A stretch of 51,611 nt of DNA from Pirellula staleyi DSM 6068 (GTDB taxonomy: Bacteria; Planctomycetota; Planctomycetia; Pirellulales; Pirellulaceae): assembly GCA_945875845.1 (NCBI GenBank), contig CAMCMB010000050.1, positions 1-51,611 of the forward strand. The letters run 5' to 3'. The notes below the pieces were generated by a model. That model was not told where the DNA came from. It made no database searches and worked only from the letters and a program-made list of their open reading frames with translations. Both the position numbers and the translations under genes were made by a program. This document shows, piece after piece, positions 9,993-20,054 of the stretch (its first letter is position 1; every line of letters starts with the position of its first letter).

Positions 9993-11447
9993 ATGACGGA
10001 CTTGAATCGCAGAGCATTTGGAAAGGGAGCAACGGCTCTCGGTGCCTCGTTATTAATTACCGGGACCCGCGCGAGTGGCAACATAGTGCGCGCAAATGAT
10101 CGATTGAGAATTGCAGTTGCAGGATTGAATGGTCGTGGAAAAAGCCACATCAGCGGGTGGCTTGATCAAGAAAACGTGGAGATCGCTTATTTGATCGATC
10201 CCGACCAAAACGTGCTGGACCGATCTCTTAAAAACCTTGAGGAGAAATCGAAAGGACGATTCAAGACAGTGGGCGTTCGCGATGTGCGAATGGCCTTAGA
10301 AGATAAGACGCTAGACGCGATTTCCGTTGCGACTCCAAATCACTGGCATTCGTTGATCACCATCTGGGCGGCACAGGCTGGCAAGCACGTGTACGTCGAA
10401 AAACCTATGAGTCACGACGTCTACGAGGGAAGTATCGTACTTGCAGCCCAAAAGAAATATGGGGTGGTCATTCAGCACGGAACACAAAGTCGTAGCGATG
10501 CAAAGCGGGCTGGCCTCCACGAAGCAATCCAGGCAGGGAAATTTGGCAAACTGAAAATCTCTTATGGCTACTGCTGCAAAGAACGCGACAGTATCGGTCC
10601 CAACAAAGCGGGATCGTCTCCAGCAGAATTAGACTGGAGCCTCTGGAAGGGACCTGCCATGATCGATGCGTATCATTCGAACTACGTTCATTACAAATGG
10701 CACTGGTTTTGGAAAACAGGCAATGGAGACCTAAACAATCAAGGGACGCATCAACTCGATATCGCTCGTTGGGCGCTCGACAAAGACCAGACGCATCCGA
10801 TTCGAGCCATGGCTATTGGAGGCCGGTTCCAGTGGGAGGATCAAGGTGAAACGCCCAACACCATGTTCGGAATCGCAGAGTATCCGAACGGTCAAACCGT
10901 GTTCTTCAACGTTCGAAACGTGAACTACTCTGGCTACAAGAAACAAGTCGAGAATCAGTATTACTTCGAAGATGGCGGCAAAATCATTGGCGACAAGTAC
11001 TTTGCCAACGGAAGCAAAGAAGGGGAGCCATTATCGCTTCCAAAGGGAAAGGTCACTCCAGGCGGAAACTGGGCCAGCTTCATTGCGGCCTGCCGCAGTC
11101 GAGATCCAATGATGGCCAATGGAAACGCGTCCGAAGCGCATTACGGATGTGTGCTTGGACATCTGATCAACAACTCGTATCGATTGGGAAAGAACGTCCC
11201 ATTCTCCTCAAAGGCTGGCCAATTCGGTGACAACAAAGATGCCTATGAACACTTTGCAAAGCTGCATGAAATCATGAGCAAGGGGGTGGGAGTACCGGAA
11301 GATAAAGCCGAGTACACCGTCGGTCCTTGGCTTACCTTTGACCCCAAAACCGAACGGCACACCGGCGATCATGCCGATGCAGCCAATGCCTTGCTCAGCG
11401 ACCCCAGAAACGCTGGATTCCAATTGCCAAACATCGATCAAGTTTGA
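9993..11447 (+). CDS. Tat-exported Gfo/Idh/MocA family oxidoreductase
   Basis: A 484-aa NAD(P)-dependent oxidoreductase family protein. The N terminus NRRAFGKGATALGASLL is a twin-arginine signal, so the protein is expected outside the cytoplasm, as with many planctomycete members. The Rossmann start RIAVAGLNGRGKSH and the conserved EKPMSHDV (Lys in the active-site EKP) are present. The ATG at 9993 is preferred over the in-frame TTG at 9978 because GGAG at 9980-9983 is well placed for it. Members often act on sugars; the substrate is unknown. Confidence 0.9.
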   Translation: MTDLNRRAFGKGATALGASLLITGTRASGNIVRANDRLRIAVAGLNGRGKSHISGWLDQENVEIAYLIDPDQNVLDRSLKNLEEKSKGRFKTVGVRDVRMALEDKTLDAISVATPNHWHSLITIWAAQAGKHVYVEKPMSHDVYEGSIVLAAQKKYGVVIQHGTQSRSDAKRAGLHEAIQAGKFGKLKISYGYCCKERDSIGPNKAGSSPAELDWSLWKGPAMIDAYHSNYVHYKWHWFWKTGNGDLNNQGTHQLDIARWALDKDQTHPIRAMAIGGRFQWEDQGETPNTMFGIAEYPNGQTVFFNVRNVNYSGYKKQVENQYYFEDGGKIIGDKYFANGSKEGEPLSLPKGKVTPGGNWASFIAACRSRDPMMANGNASEAHYGCVLGHLINNSYRLGKNVPFSSKAGQFGDNKDAYEHFAKLHEIMSKGVGVPEDKAEYTVGPWLTFDPKTERHTGDHADAANALLSDPRNAGFQLPNIDQV

Positions 11448-11470
11448 AGTCTTCCACTGATCCGACATTG

Positions 11471-11561
11471 CTCGGGAGGGTGAGGCTCCTGCATTGCTCG
11501 GGAGGGTGAGGCTCCTGCCGAACCATTATGTAAACAGCTCGGCAGGAGCCTCGCTCTCCCC
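11471..11561. repeat. Long intergenic hairpin repeat, copy 2
   Basis: Same family as 3982-4046. The left arm is partly duplicated (CTCGGGAGGGTGAGGCTCCT occurs twice), followed by the loop and the right arm GGCAGGAGCCTCGCTCTCCC. Confidence 0.75.
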
Positions 11562-11621
11562 TTGATTTCCAATGCATCCGACATTGCAAAGTCACTCTCG
11601 GCAGGAGTGACTTACGGAACG

Positions 11622-11666
11622 AAAAAACCCTTCCCAAATCCATGTGACGAACTTGGGGAAGGGTTT
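11622..11666 (-). terminator. Rho-independent terminator
   Basis: Read on the minus strand: AAACCCTTCCC, a 20-nt loop, GGGAAGGGTTT, continuing into a six-T run. It lies about 45 bp past the stop of the small lipoprotein gene and ends the DUF1559/lipoprotein transcript. Confidence 0.8.
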
Positions 11667-11708
11667 CGTTTGCGTTTTTGCACGAATCAAAATTCGTGCA
11701 ATTCCGAA

Positions 11709-11879
11709 CTAAGGCTTAATTGGCGGAGGCGAGTCCAGCTTAGCCGTACCGTCCGTGAGTGGTGGCGGAGTGGCTGGCTGCGAGCTGGAGGTGTACGACT
11801 TTGGAATCGTTGCCGAGTCATCGGGACCGCAGCCAACAAATCCTACACCAACAAACAAAATCAAAATCAACTTTTTCAT
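11709..11879 (-). CDS. Small lipoprotein
   Basis: A 56-aa lipoprotein: MKKLILILFVGVGFVGCG is a short lipoprotein signal with the lipobox cysteine in GFVGC, followed by a Ser/Pro-rich tail that ends PPPIKP. The ATG at 11879 is chosen because the signal starts there. It lies 31 bp behind the DUF1559 gene on the same strand; such a short lipoprotein after a DUF1559 gene is a recurrent planctomycete arrangement. Function unknown. Confidence 0.75.
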   Translation of the reverse strand: MKKLILILFVGVGFVGCGPDDSATIPKSYTSSSQPATPPPLTDGTAKLDSPPPIKP

Positions 11880-11910
11880 CGTATTCATTCTTCCTAAACT
11901 GAAACTCGAA

Positions 11911-12978
11911 TTACTCGTCTGACGCAACAACATTTCCATCCTGCATAGCAGAAGTGTGTTGATACGCCGTATTGTTAATGGATGAGGAAACAGTTCTTAC
12001 GGAACCATCTCCCATAGCAAAATTTACGATCCCGCCCGCGTGACGGCTGTTAAACTTATAATATCGATAAGGATCAGCGCCACCGAGTCCCCATGCTGTT
12101 GGCATTGGGCCGATCGTCCACCCGTAAGACCAAGTTCGGCCGATTGCTTTTGTTGCATCTGTCCAGACACCGGTTGCTTCTCCGAAAAGATAAACGTTCG
12201 TCGTTCCGTCCGTCATTTCAGCTATTTTGGTCGTGGTTCTATTTCCAAATGGGCCAGTCCAGCGATTCCAGGCGGAAGACAGTGTTTTCCCCAAACGGCC
12301 GGCATTTCCAAGATAATTGGTTCGGCCCATCGTAGCCCCAAATGGTAATCCATATCCGCTCCCACCGACTGTTCCGCCAGTGCTACCAGCAGGTGACCAA
12401 GTGTGCAGAATCATCATGGTAGCAGCGGTATTCGAATAAGCATCATCGGTTGGGCAAAGCAGAGAGCCAACTCGATATTGCTGAAAATCCCAAAGGGTAT
12501 TGATCGTCGCTGGATTGCCGTCGTAGCCGGTTGTTCCGCTGGTCCAAAACAAGAACTTTTCGCCATCGTTAGCCGTGATACCGGTCGGCTTTGCATTCGG
12601 ATCCAAATTTCGCCAGTCCGCCCAAGGTTGATAGAGCTGCGCTTGTTCCATGTAGGGGAATAACATCACCAAATGACCTACCCATTGCACACCTGATGTT
12701 GCGGATGGGGTGGTGGTGTAGACCACGTCGCCTGGACTCCCGAGGTAACCCGTTGGAAGTTTTTTCATCGCACTCTCGAAATTGTGAACGGCCAATCCGA
12801 GTTGTTTTAGATTGTTCGTGCACTGCATCCTGCGAGCCGCTTCCCTGGCTGCTTGCACAGCGGGGAGGAGCAAGCCGACCAAAATGCCAATAATGGCAAT
12901 AACCACAAGCAATTCCACCAGCGTAAATCCACGCGACCCATGGCGGAGCCTTGGCACACTACGAAAAAAAGACATCAA
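11911..12978 (-). CDS. DUF1559 prepilin-like protein
   Basis: A 355-aa protein with a type IV pilin-like N terminus: a short basic leader, the prepilin peptidase site [16 protein letters not shown] and a hydrophobic helix (about residues 18-42), then [19 protein letters not shown], which is diagnostic of the DUF1559 (SBP_bac_10) family. The C terminus has the usual [10 protein letters not shown] and ends a few residues later. The family is greatly expanded in planctomycetes; the proteins are thought to be pseudopilins or surface components, but no function is proven. It heads a two-gene unit with the small lipoprotein. Confidence 0.92.
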   Translation of the reverse strand: MMSFFRSVPRLRHGSRGFTLVELLVVIAIIGILVGLLLPAVQAAREAARRMQCTNNLKQLGLAVHNFESAMKKLPTGYLGSPGDVVYTTTPSATSGVQWVGHLVMLFPYMEQAQLYQPWADWRNLDPNAKPTGITANDGEKFLFWTSGTTGYDGNPATINTLWDFQQYRVGSLLCPTDDAYSNTAATMMILHTWSPAGSTGGTVGGSGYGLPFGATMGRTNYLGNAGRLGKTLSSAWNRWTGPFGNRTTTKIAEMTDGTTNVYLFGEATGVWTDATKAIGRTWSYGWTIGPMPTAWGLGGADPYRYYKFNSRHAGGIVNFAMGDGSVRTVSSSINNTAYQHTSAMQDGNVVASDE

Positions 12979-13428
12979 AAACCTCTTCCATCAAAGTAAA
13001 AAAAAAAGCAGTCACGGAACCAGAAAAACTTCATTTCTCTGATCCGTGGACAAAAAACACTTAGAGAAGACGATGTAAACAAACTCTTTCAACAGCTTGT
13101 TTGCAATAAGTCCAAGTTATTGAAGCATATAGGTGTGTGTGTGTGTGTTCCTTAACATTAAAACCGCCGAAGAGGTTATGTCAAGAGGCTATTTTCACTG
13201 TTGTTATCCGGGGTTACGCCAACTGCTAGCAAAAGGGTTGAAAAGTTTTGGTATTTTGGTGACAGAAGTCGTCTGTCGACGGAACTTGCCAGACAATTTC
13301 GACAAAAAATTTCTGGAAAATTCGCTCTGGTTGGGTGGTTTTGTAGCGGAACAGCGCAAGCTGTCCGGTGATAGTTCGCAAATCCCTTGGGAAATCACCG
13401 GGCGGCTCGCGCCGCAGGGTATTCGAAA
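12979..13428. other. Gene-free region with GT microsatellite
   Basis: Upstream region of the DUF1559 gene. It holds an A-rich tract just ahead of the start and an uninterrupted (GT)n run at 13133-13148. No open frame here resembles a protein. The DUF1559 promoter must lie here but is not recognisable. Confidence 0.55.
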
Positions 13429-13480
13429 GTGGCATGGGCGTCTCGCCCATGGATTCGCGAGCGAGCGAACTCCTGCCACG
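13429..13480. repeat. Double-hairpin intergenic repeat, copy 3
   Basis: ATGGGCGTCTCGCCCAT followed by a degraded second palindrome. It directly precedes the MITE-like copy 2, just as copy 1 (233-280) precedes MITE-like copy 1, so the pair moves or is duplicated as one block. Confidence 0.75.
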
Positions 13481-13483
13481 CGA

Positions 13484-13637
13484 TGGTAACCCGACTCGTA
13501 ACGGCTTGTTGCTTTAGTGAAGTCGTTATTGGGTAAGGGCGGTAAGACGGACTTCCGAGTCCGTCAATGGGGAATTCGACGGACTCGGAAGTCCGTCGTA
13601 CCATTAAATCAACGAGCCGTTACGCGTCGGGTTGTCA
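13484..13637. repeat. MITE-like nested palindrome, copy 2
   Basis: Same element as 284-438. The central arms are GACGGACTTCCGAGTCCGTC (13546-13565) and GACGGACTCGGAAGTCCGTC (13578-13597): relative to copy 1 one base changed in each arm and pairing was kept. The outer arms TGGTAACCCG and CGGGTTGTCA are also conserved. Confidence 0.8.
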
Positions 13638-13795
13638 ACGCCAGTTGTGATTCACCTCGATGCTAACAATGCTCCGGAAAAACCCTGGGGCTATTGTTTC
13701 CTTTAGAATATCTCCCATCCTCCAATTCCAACGGAACTCACCGGTTTCCCGGATGAGCCAAACCATCGGTACCTACGATAAAGAAAATCTTGAAA

Positions 13796-16075
13796 ATGCA
13801 ATGGCCTAAATCCGTACACTTCCTGGCGATGCTACTGCTATTCGATTGTGTCTGCGATTCCGTCTTTTCCCAAGAAAAGACAGTTCAAGAACGAAATTCG
13901 AAAGCCACTTCTCTCGATTTGAATTCCATCTTTGGTGAACGTGTTTTTCGACCGAAAGCGTTTACCGGTCATTGGCAGAAGGATGGTCGTGGTCTCGAGG
14001 CATTGAGGCACGATGAATCGGGTAGCCGCATTGTTCGCTTAAATGTGGAACAGCCAACGGAGGAGAAGGTATTGGTGGCGTCCGAGTGGCTGAAGCCGCC
14101 CGGCGCTTCAAAACCGCTTCACATCGATGGATATGAATGGTCGCCCGACCAAACCAAGATATTGATCTTTTCCAACAGTCAAAAGGTATGGCGCTATGCA
14201 ACTCGAGGCGACTATTGGGTGCTCGAATTGGCAAGCAAGCAACTCCGAAAAATTGCTCCGAAGTTGCCGGAAGCAAGTCTCATGTTTGCCAAATTCACCC
14301 CAGATGGCACCCAAGTAGGATTTGTCTCCGATCGAAACATTTACCTCCATTCGCTTGTTGACGATCAAGTGAAGGCGGTCACAGCGACAACCAACGAACT
14401 CACGATCAACGGGACGTTCGACTGGGTGTATGAGGAGGAATTTAGTTTGCGCGACGGCTTTCAATTCAATGCGGATGGGAGCCAAATTGCATATTGGCAA
14501 ATCGATCCATCGGGAATCGGCGAGTTTCCACTGCTAAACCAAGTCACATCGCTCTATCCTCGTCCCAAGTATATCCCTTATCCGAAAGTCGGGACCACGA
14601 ACCCATCCGCAAGGATCGGAATCGCTACGCTGTCGTCGAACGATACGTGGTGGGTAGAACTACCGGGTGAACCTCGCGAACACTACGTACACGCCATGGA
14701 GTGGGTTCCAGGACACTCGCAAGTACTGATTCAGCAACTTGACCGTCGTCAAAAGACAAATCGGTTTTGGCTTGCCGATACCCAATCCAAAAGCGTTCGA
14801 AAAATCTTCGAGGAGACGGATGAAGCGTGGCTCGATGCGGAGCCAAAAGTTCAATGGTGCGACAGCAACCAACGTTTTTTAACGTTCAGTGAAAAATCCG
14901 GCTGGAGGCGCATCGTCAGTATTGGAATCGACGGTTCGGGGTCTCAAGATGTGACTACGGGCGAATTCGACGTCATCGAGTTGCTTGGCTATGACCCCAA
15001 AAAGAGTCATGTCTACTTTATCGCAAGTCCAGAAAATGCCACCCAAAAATACCTGTATCGATGCCAAATCGACGGTACGAAATCGACTCGCCTGACACCC
15101 ATCGATCAGCCTGGCATCCACACGTACAAATTATCGCCAAACTTCGAATTCGCCATCACAACGCATTCGCAATTCACTCAGCCACCTACGACGCGACTGA
15201 TCAAGCTCGATTCGCATTCCACCACATTCGTGCTTGAAGAGAATCAAGCAATCAAAACACGATTGAAATCGCTACCATTGCCGAATACAGAGTTCTTTCG
15301 TTTACCAATCGACGAATCCAACTGGGTTGACGCTTGGTGCATGACACCCATCGACTTAGATCCCAGTAAAAAGTATCCCTTGATCGTCTATGTTTATGGC
15401 GAACCTGCCGCTCAATCGGTTCTTGACCAATGGAATGGCGAACGGGACATGTGGCACCGGATGCTTGCTCAAATGGGCTACATCGTCATGTCGATTGACA
15501 ACCGAGGAACGCCTGCACCCAAAGGACGGGCGTGGCGCAAAAGTATTTATCGCCAAGTTGGCATTCTTGCATCTGCCGATCAAGCGACGGCGGTTCGCGA
15601 GTTTATCAAGCTAAGATCCTTTGTCGATTCGGAACGCGTCGGCGTGTGGGGCTGGAGCGGAGGCGGTTCGATGACACTCAATGCGCTGTTTCGATACCCT
15701 GAACTGTATCGTTCGGGGGTTTCCGTTGCTCCAGTGCCCAACCAGTTGTACTACGACACCATTTACCAGGAACGCTACATGGACCTACCGAGCGAAAATG
15801 CGGAAGGTTACAAACAAGGATCTCCTATTACCTTCGCGGGGCAGCTCAAGGGAGATTTGCTTTTGATTCACGGGACGGGTGATGACAATTGTCACTATCA
15901 AACCACCGAACTGTTAATCGATGAATTGATTCGATTCGACAAGAAATTCTCGATGTTTGCCTATCCCAATCGATCTCACAGTATTTCCGAGGGGACCAAT
16001 ACCACGAAGCATCTGTATGGCCTAATCACCGATCAATTCCTACGGACGATGCCACCCAACAACTCCAGGCGATGA
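13796..16075 (+). CDS. S9 family peptidase, DPP-IV-like
   Basis: A 759-aa secreted prolyl dipeptidyl peptidase-type serine hydrolase. It has a signal peptide (hydrophobic residues about 8-25), then a beta-propeller (DPPIV_N) including WVYEEEF with the paired glutamates that bind the substrate amino terminus, then the alpha/beta-hydrolase domain. The catalytic triad is S621 in GWSGGGS, D696 in GTGDDNCH and H728 in NRSHSI. The ATG at 13796 is used rather than the in-frame TTG at 13790. Its 3' end overlaps the convergent FwdC-like gene by 36 bp. Confidence 0.92.
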   Translation: MQWPKSVHFLAMLLLFDCVCDSVFSQEKTVQERNSKATSLDLNSIFGERVFRPKAFTGHWQKDGRGLEALRHDESGSRIVRLNVEQPTEEKVLVASEWLKPPGASKPLHIDGYEWSPDQTKILIFSNSQKVWRYATRGDYWVLELASKQLRKIAPKLPEASLMFAKFTPDGTQVGFVSDRNIYLHSLVDDQVKAVTATTNELTINGTFDWVYEEEFSLRDGFQFNADGSQIAYWQIDPSGIGEFPLLNQVTSLYPRPKYIPYPKVGTTNPSARIGIATLSSNDTWWVELPGEPREHYVHAMEWVPGHSQVLIQQLDRRQKTNRFWLADTQSKSVRKIFEETDEAWLDAEPKVQWCDSNQRFLTFSEKSGWRRIVSIGIDGSGSQDVTTGEFDVIELLGYDPKKSHVYFIASPENATQKYLYRCQIDGTKSTRLTPIDQPGIHTYKLSPNFEFAITTHSQFTQPPTTRLIKLDSHSTTFVLEENQAIKTRLKSLPLPNTEFFRLPIDESNWVDAWCMTPIDLDPSKKYPLIVYVYGEPAAQSVLDQWNGERDMWHRMLAQMGYIVMSIDNRGTPAPKGRAWRKSIYRQVGILASADQATAVREFIKLRSFVDSERVGVWGWSGGGSMTLNALFRYPELYRSGVSVAPVPNQLYYDTIYQERYMDLPSENAEGYKQGSPITFAGQLKGDLLLIHGTGDDNCHYQTTELLIDELIRFDKKFSMFAYPNRSHSISEGTNTTKHLYGLITDQFLRTMPPNNSRR

Positions 16076-16984
16076 AATGCGTCGTAGCACGAGCACTTCC
16101 CCTCGCCCATTGAAATTCAAGTCGCCAATTTGCCGTTGCACCCATCGCGTGCTAGCGATCTTAACGGGGTTGGGCACATGGCGAGATGCGGTAAGACCCC
16201 ATCCCGCTGAATTGGCCATCACGAATCCAAGAACCTCCAAGGCATCTGACTGTAGCCGTGCGATATGCCTCCAAACTAGCGGCAAGAAACTCAATTCAAA
16301 ATCGCGAGGTGCAGAAAGCGAAGCGGTTGGTTGGCTTGGTTGGATTCGAGCTGGATCCATACCGAGGATGATGCTGCCGCGACGCATTCCTCCGCCCCAT
16401 TGACCGCCGAGATTGCCCATCACCACCAAACTGCCCGCGATCATCTGAGACGCGGCAAAGGCCCCCGCGTCGCCTGTGATAAATACAGTTCCGCGTCTCA
16501 TGCGTTCGCATGCGCGAGTCCCAACATTTCCGGCAATGAAAATGTCTCCGCCCCGCATGCCCGTTTTCCGTCCCGGTCGCGGAGATGCTAGGGCGTTTTC
16601 GCAATTACCGGAAACGTAAATAAACCCGTCCTGCATGCCGGAGCCCAGATGGTCGCGGACGTTTCCTGCGATGATGATCTTGCCTCCCTGCATTTCTTGC
16701 CCCGCATGGTTCCCAACACTACCGAGCACGCACAGAACTCCGCTCTCCATGTGTTGCCCAAGTTTGTCGATGGCCTCGCAATCGCCCTCCATCAAAATGG
16801 ACGAATCCAGAATCGATGGAGCAACCGAAATGTCGAAGACTTGGCGAAGTGTTACCGGCCCGAGTTCGGTCGTTATCAACGTCGCTTCGATTTCTGGAAT
16901 CGACAATTTGCTCAGCAAATCCGGACGAAGGACCGAACCGTCGATGGTACCAAAGAAGCTTGTGGTTTTACGAAATACAAGCAT
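16040..16984 (-). CDS. fhcC: FwdC-like protein (formylmethanofuran dehydrogenase subunit C)
   Basis: A 314-aa protein built on the GXGXG right-handed beta-helix of the FwdC/FhcC and glutamate synthase C-terminal family. Repeats are visible as GGKIIIAGNVRDHLGSGM, GGDIFIAGNVG, RGTVFITGDAGAFA and GSLVVMGNLGGQWGGGM. In planctomycetes the FhcABCD complex acts as formyltransferase/hydrolase in the tetrahydromethanopterin C1 pathway. FhcA, B and D are not in this window, so the partner genes must be elsewhere. The start is TTG or a nearby codon. A CBM9-like gene lies 6 bp upstream on the same strand and is probably co-transcribed. Confidence 0.8.
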   Translation of the reverse strand: MLVFRKTTSFFGTIDGSVLRPDLLSKLSIPEIEATLITTELGPVTLRQVFDISVAPSILDSSILMEGDCEAIDKLGQHMESGVLCVLGSVGNHAGQEMQGGKIIIAGNVRDHLGSGMQDGFIYVSGNCENALASPRPGRKTGMRGGDIFIAGNVGTRACERMRRGTVFITGDAGAFAASQMIAGSLVVMGNLGGQWGGGMRRGSIILGMDPARIQPSQPTASLSAPRDFELSFLPLVWRHIARLQSDALEVLGFVMANSAGWGLTASRHVPNPVKIASTRWVQRQIGDLNFNGRGEVLVLRRISSPGVVGWHRP

Positions 16985-16990
16985 GAGTCT

Positions 16991-17668
16991 CTACGCAATC
17001 GGTTGAATGAGTTTGCCGCGACACCATAGACTTGGATCTTCGAAAAAAGGACTTTGTCTGGTTCTAGCCATGCATTGACTACCGAGCAACACATCATTGA
17101 TCACATAAAATATTCCAAGCTCTTGAAACTCCCTCGGTTCGAAACCGGTCAAGGCATCTGCATTCAGAAATGCCTTGATCTCGTACCCAAACTCACGTTT
17201 CAGCGTTCCAACGGCAATATTCTTGGGATGAATGGCCGCTGGAAAATCGCGGGCACGCTGAATGTTCGCCAATTCGCCATGACCGCGAACCAGTTGCGTG
17301 GAGGCAGGACGATTCAGGAAAAATTCGAATCGGTGACAATAGGTGGTAGCGCGATGAACACCTGGACTCCAGCGGGTATCCAAATAAAAAGTAAAAAACA
17401 GAGCCTGATTGAGGGCATTACTCACCTTTGCACTCTTGGTTTGAACCGTTGCATGAATGAATAGTCCCGCATCGCTCCATGCAAGTGAGACATCCGCAAA
17501 GCGGGGCTCACCGCTAAGCGAACTGAGCGGTGGGACGCGATATTGATCTTCGAGCGCCCATTCCAGTAGCTCGGGTTTCGTGACGCTGCGGGGCTCAACG
17601 ATGGGTTGGATTGGAAAGCCCAAGTCAAAAAGCCACGATGGATCACCTAGCAACTCGCGGAGCTTCAT
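16991..17668 (-). CDS. CBM9-like domain protein
   Basis: A 225-aa protein that resembles the carbohydrate-binding family 9-like fold seen in planctomycete proteins: WSDAGLFIHATVQTK, LFFTFYLDTRW and a C-terminal FYVINDVLLG. It has no signal peptide, so it is probably cytoplasmic. It overlaps no other gene and directly precedes fhcC. A function tied to C1 metabolism is only suggested by position. Confidence 0.55.
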   Translation of the reverse strand: MKLRELLGDPSWLFDLGFPIQPIVEPRSVTKPELLEWALEDQYRVPPLSSLSGEPRFADVSLAWSDAGLFIHATVQTKSAKVSNALNQALFFTFYLDTRWSPGVHRATTYCHRFEFFLNRPASTQLVRGHGELANIQRARDFPAAIHPKNIAVGTLKREFGYEIKAFLNADALTGFEPREFQELGIFYVINDVLLGSQCMARTRQSPFFEDPSLWCRGKLIQPIA

Positions 17669-18047
17669 GGGTTTTCGCTTTCTAAGTTAGCCTTCTTGCC
17701 TTGCTAAGCTGTGACTATCCGAGGTCAAAGCGGTATTTATAACTGAATTCCTACGAACGTATAGCTACGTAGGGGACGCTACCGACATTCACTAGGCGGC
17801 TGGCGTCCAATGGCCCTCACGATGGATTGTGTCTTTGTTGTAGCAGGGTGCGAGCCCTCCGGTTTCGCTGCATTGATTCCGGCACTCACCAGACGGCTTG
17901 CGCCGTTCCGCTAACAAAGCGAATGCGGTTAGGCTCGCGCCGCTGCGCTGTGAGGAAATAGAACGTGTGCCCAGTCGGGCGCAAAACTGGCTAAGATAAC
18001 ACCCCTGCATATCCGATCGATCCTCCCTGCTCTCCATGGAGAAGGCA
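17669..18047. other. Gene-free divergent spacer
   Basis: Lies between the leftward CBM9-like gene and the rightward sulfatase gene, so it should carry both promoters. No clear promoter or repeat was recognised. Confidence 0.5.
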
Positions 18048-19904
18048 ATGACTTTTCGAAACTTCTTGGCGAAGAGAATGATTCCAAACCCAATCCAACG
18101 CCTTCGCCTGTGCTTCTTTGCGCTGGCCGGTTTGGTCGCAAGTCCGCTTGGTGCCCCGCTCTGTGCAGAGCCGCCGCGTCCAAACGTCGTTATCCTATTG
18201 GCGGATGACGCGGGTTGGGGAGATTATGGCCATTCCGGTAACGTTCAAGTGAACACGCCGAACATCGACTCCATCGCTACGGGAGGCGTTTCGCTAGACC
18301 GTTTTTTCGTTTGCCCTGTTTGTTCACCGACACGAGCCGAGTTTTTGACGGGTCGGTATCATCCTCGCGGCGGTGTCCGAGGAGTTTCAACAGGACAAGA
18401 GCGCCTCAATCTCGACGAAAACACGATTGCGGATGCGTTTAAGGCTGCCGGCTATACTACTGGCGCTTTCGGAAAATGGCACAACGGCTCTCAGTGGCCT
18501 TACCACCCGATGGCTCGCGGATTCGATGAATACTTTGGGCACTCGTCTGGTCACTGGGGCGAGTACTTCAACGCGCCCCTGGAAGAAAATGGTCGTATGA
18601 TCCGAACCAAGGGTTACATCGTCGATGTCTGCACCGATCGCGCAATCAACTTCATCGATCGAAACAAAGACAAACCCTTCCTGTGCTATGTTCCATTCAC
18701 GACTCCCCACTCACCCTGGGCTGCTCCCGCTAAGGATTGGGCGGCGTTCAAGGATAAGGCCATTCACCAAACCGCCACGAACCCCAAGGAAGAAGTGCTC
18801 GACCAGACACGCTGCGCCCTCGCTATGCTTGAGAATCAAGATGCGAACGTCGGGCGAGTACTGAAAAAACTCGCGGAACACAACCTAACCGACAACACCC
18901 TCGTACTCTATTTTTCCGATAACGGACCCAATACGGCTCGATGGACAGGCGGGATGAAAGGCAAAAAGGGGACTACCAATGAAGGCGGGGTGCGTTCGGT
19001 ATGCTACATGCTCTGGCCAGGCAAATTACCAGCCGGTCATAGCGTTCCGCAAATCGCCGGCGCAATCGATTTGCTCCCAACCATCGCCAGCCTCGTAAAC
19101 ATCCCAAGAGTCGGTAACAAACCGCTCGACGGCAAAGATCTCTCGCCGCTATTGTTGCGGACACCGACCGCAAACGCCTGGCCGGACCGAATGATCTTTT
19201 CCAAGTGGGGGCTGAGTACGAGCGTTCGCACACAACGCTATCGACTCGATGACAAAGCAAAACTATTTGACATGCTCGAGGATCCTGGTCAAACCAAGCC
19301 TATCAATGAGCGCGAGCCGGCAATCGCAGCAAAACTCACCCAGGCGGTCGCGGATTGGCGAGCGGAGATGTTCCCAGCGGCCTCCAACGAAACTATATCG
19401 AAACGTTTGGGCCAAGAAGTCGACCCTCGTCCGATTCCAGCCGGATACCCAGTGTTTCCGATCACGATGTTGCCCGCTCGCGATGGAGAACCTCGCGGAG
19501 GCGTGAGGCGCAGTAGCTCAGCACCGAACTGTTCCTATTTCGTGAACTGGACAAGCTATGACGATAGTATGGTTTGGCTGCTCGATGTGAAGACAACCGG
19601 CCGCTACAATGTCAGCATAGACTACACCTGCCCAGCGTCCGATGTCGGCTCGTCGATCGAGCTTGCGTTTCGGCAATCAAAAATGAGCGGGAAAGTAACA
19701 CCGGCTTGGGATCCTCCGCTCTACTCCAATCAGGACACGCTTCCTCGGCCTCCGGGCGAAAGTCAAATGAAAGATTTCCATTCGCTCAACCTTGGCAGCA
19801 TGCGATTGGATGCCGGTCAAGGTGAACTCGTCCTGCGAGCGACAGATATCCCTGGCAAGTCGGTGATGGATCTGCGCCGCATCACCATTACGCTGTTAGA
19901 GTAA
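18048..19904 (+). CDS. Secreted sulfatase
   Basis: A 618-aa formylglycine-dependent sulfatase that removes sulfate esters from polysaccharides. The motif CSPTR (C92) is the site converted to formylglycine. D53 and D54 in LLADDAGWGD and the late DNGPNTARW are metal ligands. A signal peptide covers about residues 18-40. The C-terminal 140 residues (after about 480) form an extra beta-rich domain ending MDLRRITITLLE. The ATG at 18048 is preferred over 18036 because GGAGAAGG lies six bases ahead of it. It fits the neighbouring beta-helix and esterase genes as a polysaccharide-degrading set. Confidence 0.93.
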   Translation: MTFRNFLAKRMIPNPIQRLRLCFFALAGLVASPLGAPLCAEPPRPNVVILLADDAGWGDYGHSGNVQVNTPNIDSIATGGVSLDRFFVCPVCSPTRAEFLTGRYHPRGGVRGVSTGQERLNLDENTIADAFKAAGYTTGAFGKWHNGSQWPYHPMARGFDEYFGHSSGHWGEYFNAPLEENGRMIRTKGYIVDVCTDRAINFIDRNKDKPFLCYVPFTTPHSPWAAPAKDWAAFKDKAIHQTATNPKEEVLDQTRCALAMLENQDANVGRVLKKLAEHNLTDNTLVLYFSDNGPNTARWTGGMKGKKGTTNEGGVRSVCYMLWPGKLPAGHSVPQIAGAIDLLPTIASLVNIPRVGNKPLDGKDLSPLLLRTPTANAWPDRMIFSKWGLSTSVRTQRYRLDDKAKLFDMLEDPGQTKPINEREPAIAAKLTQAVADWRAEMFPAASNETISKRLGQEVDPRPIPAGYPVFPITMLPARDGEPRGGVRRSSSAPNCSYFVNWTSYDDSMVWLLDVKTTGRYNVSIDYTCPASDVGSSIELAFRQSKMSGKVTPAWDPPLYSNQDTLPRPPGESQMKDFHSLNLGSMRLDAGQGELVLRATDIPGKSVMDLRRITITLLE

Positions 19905-20054
19905 AGACATTCCGTAGCGAGTTGTCTGGGGAAGGTGTCTCTGTGGTAAAAATTATGCACAGCGAGTGGACGGTGATACTGGGTATTCAAAAGTGGCATG
20001 GGCGTCCCTCGCTTCCAGCCTGTGTTTCCCCCCTGACAGGCAAAGCCCATCCCA

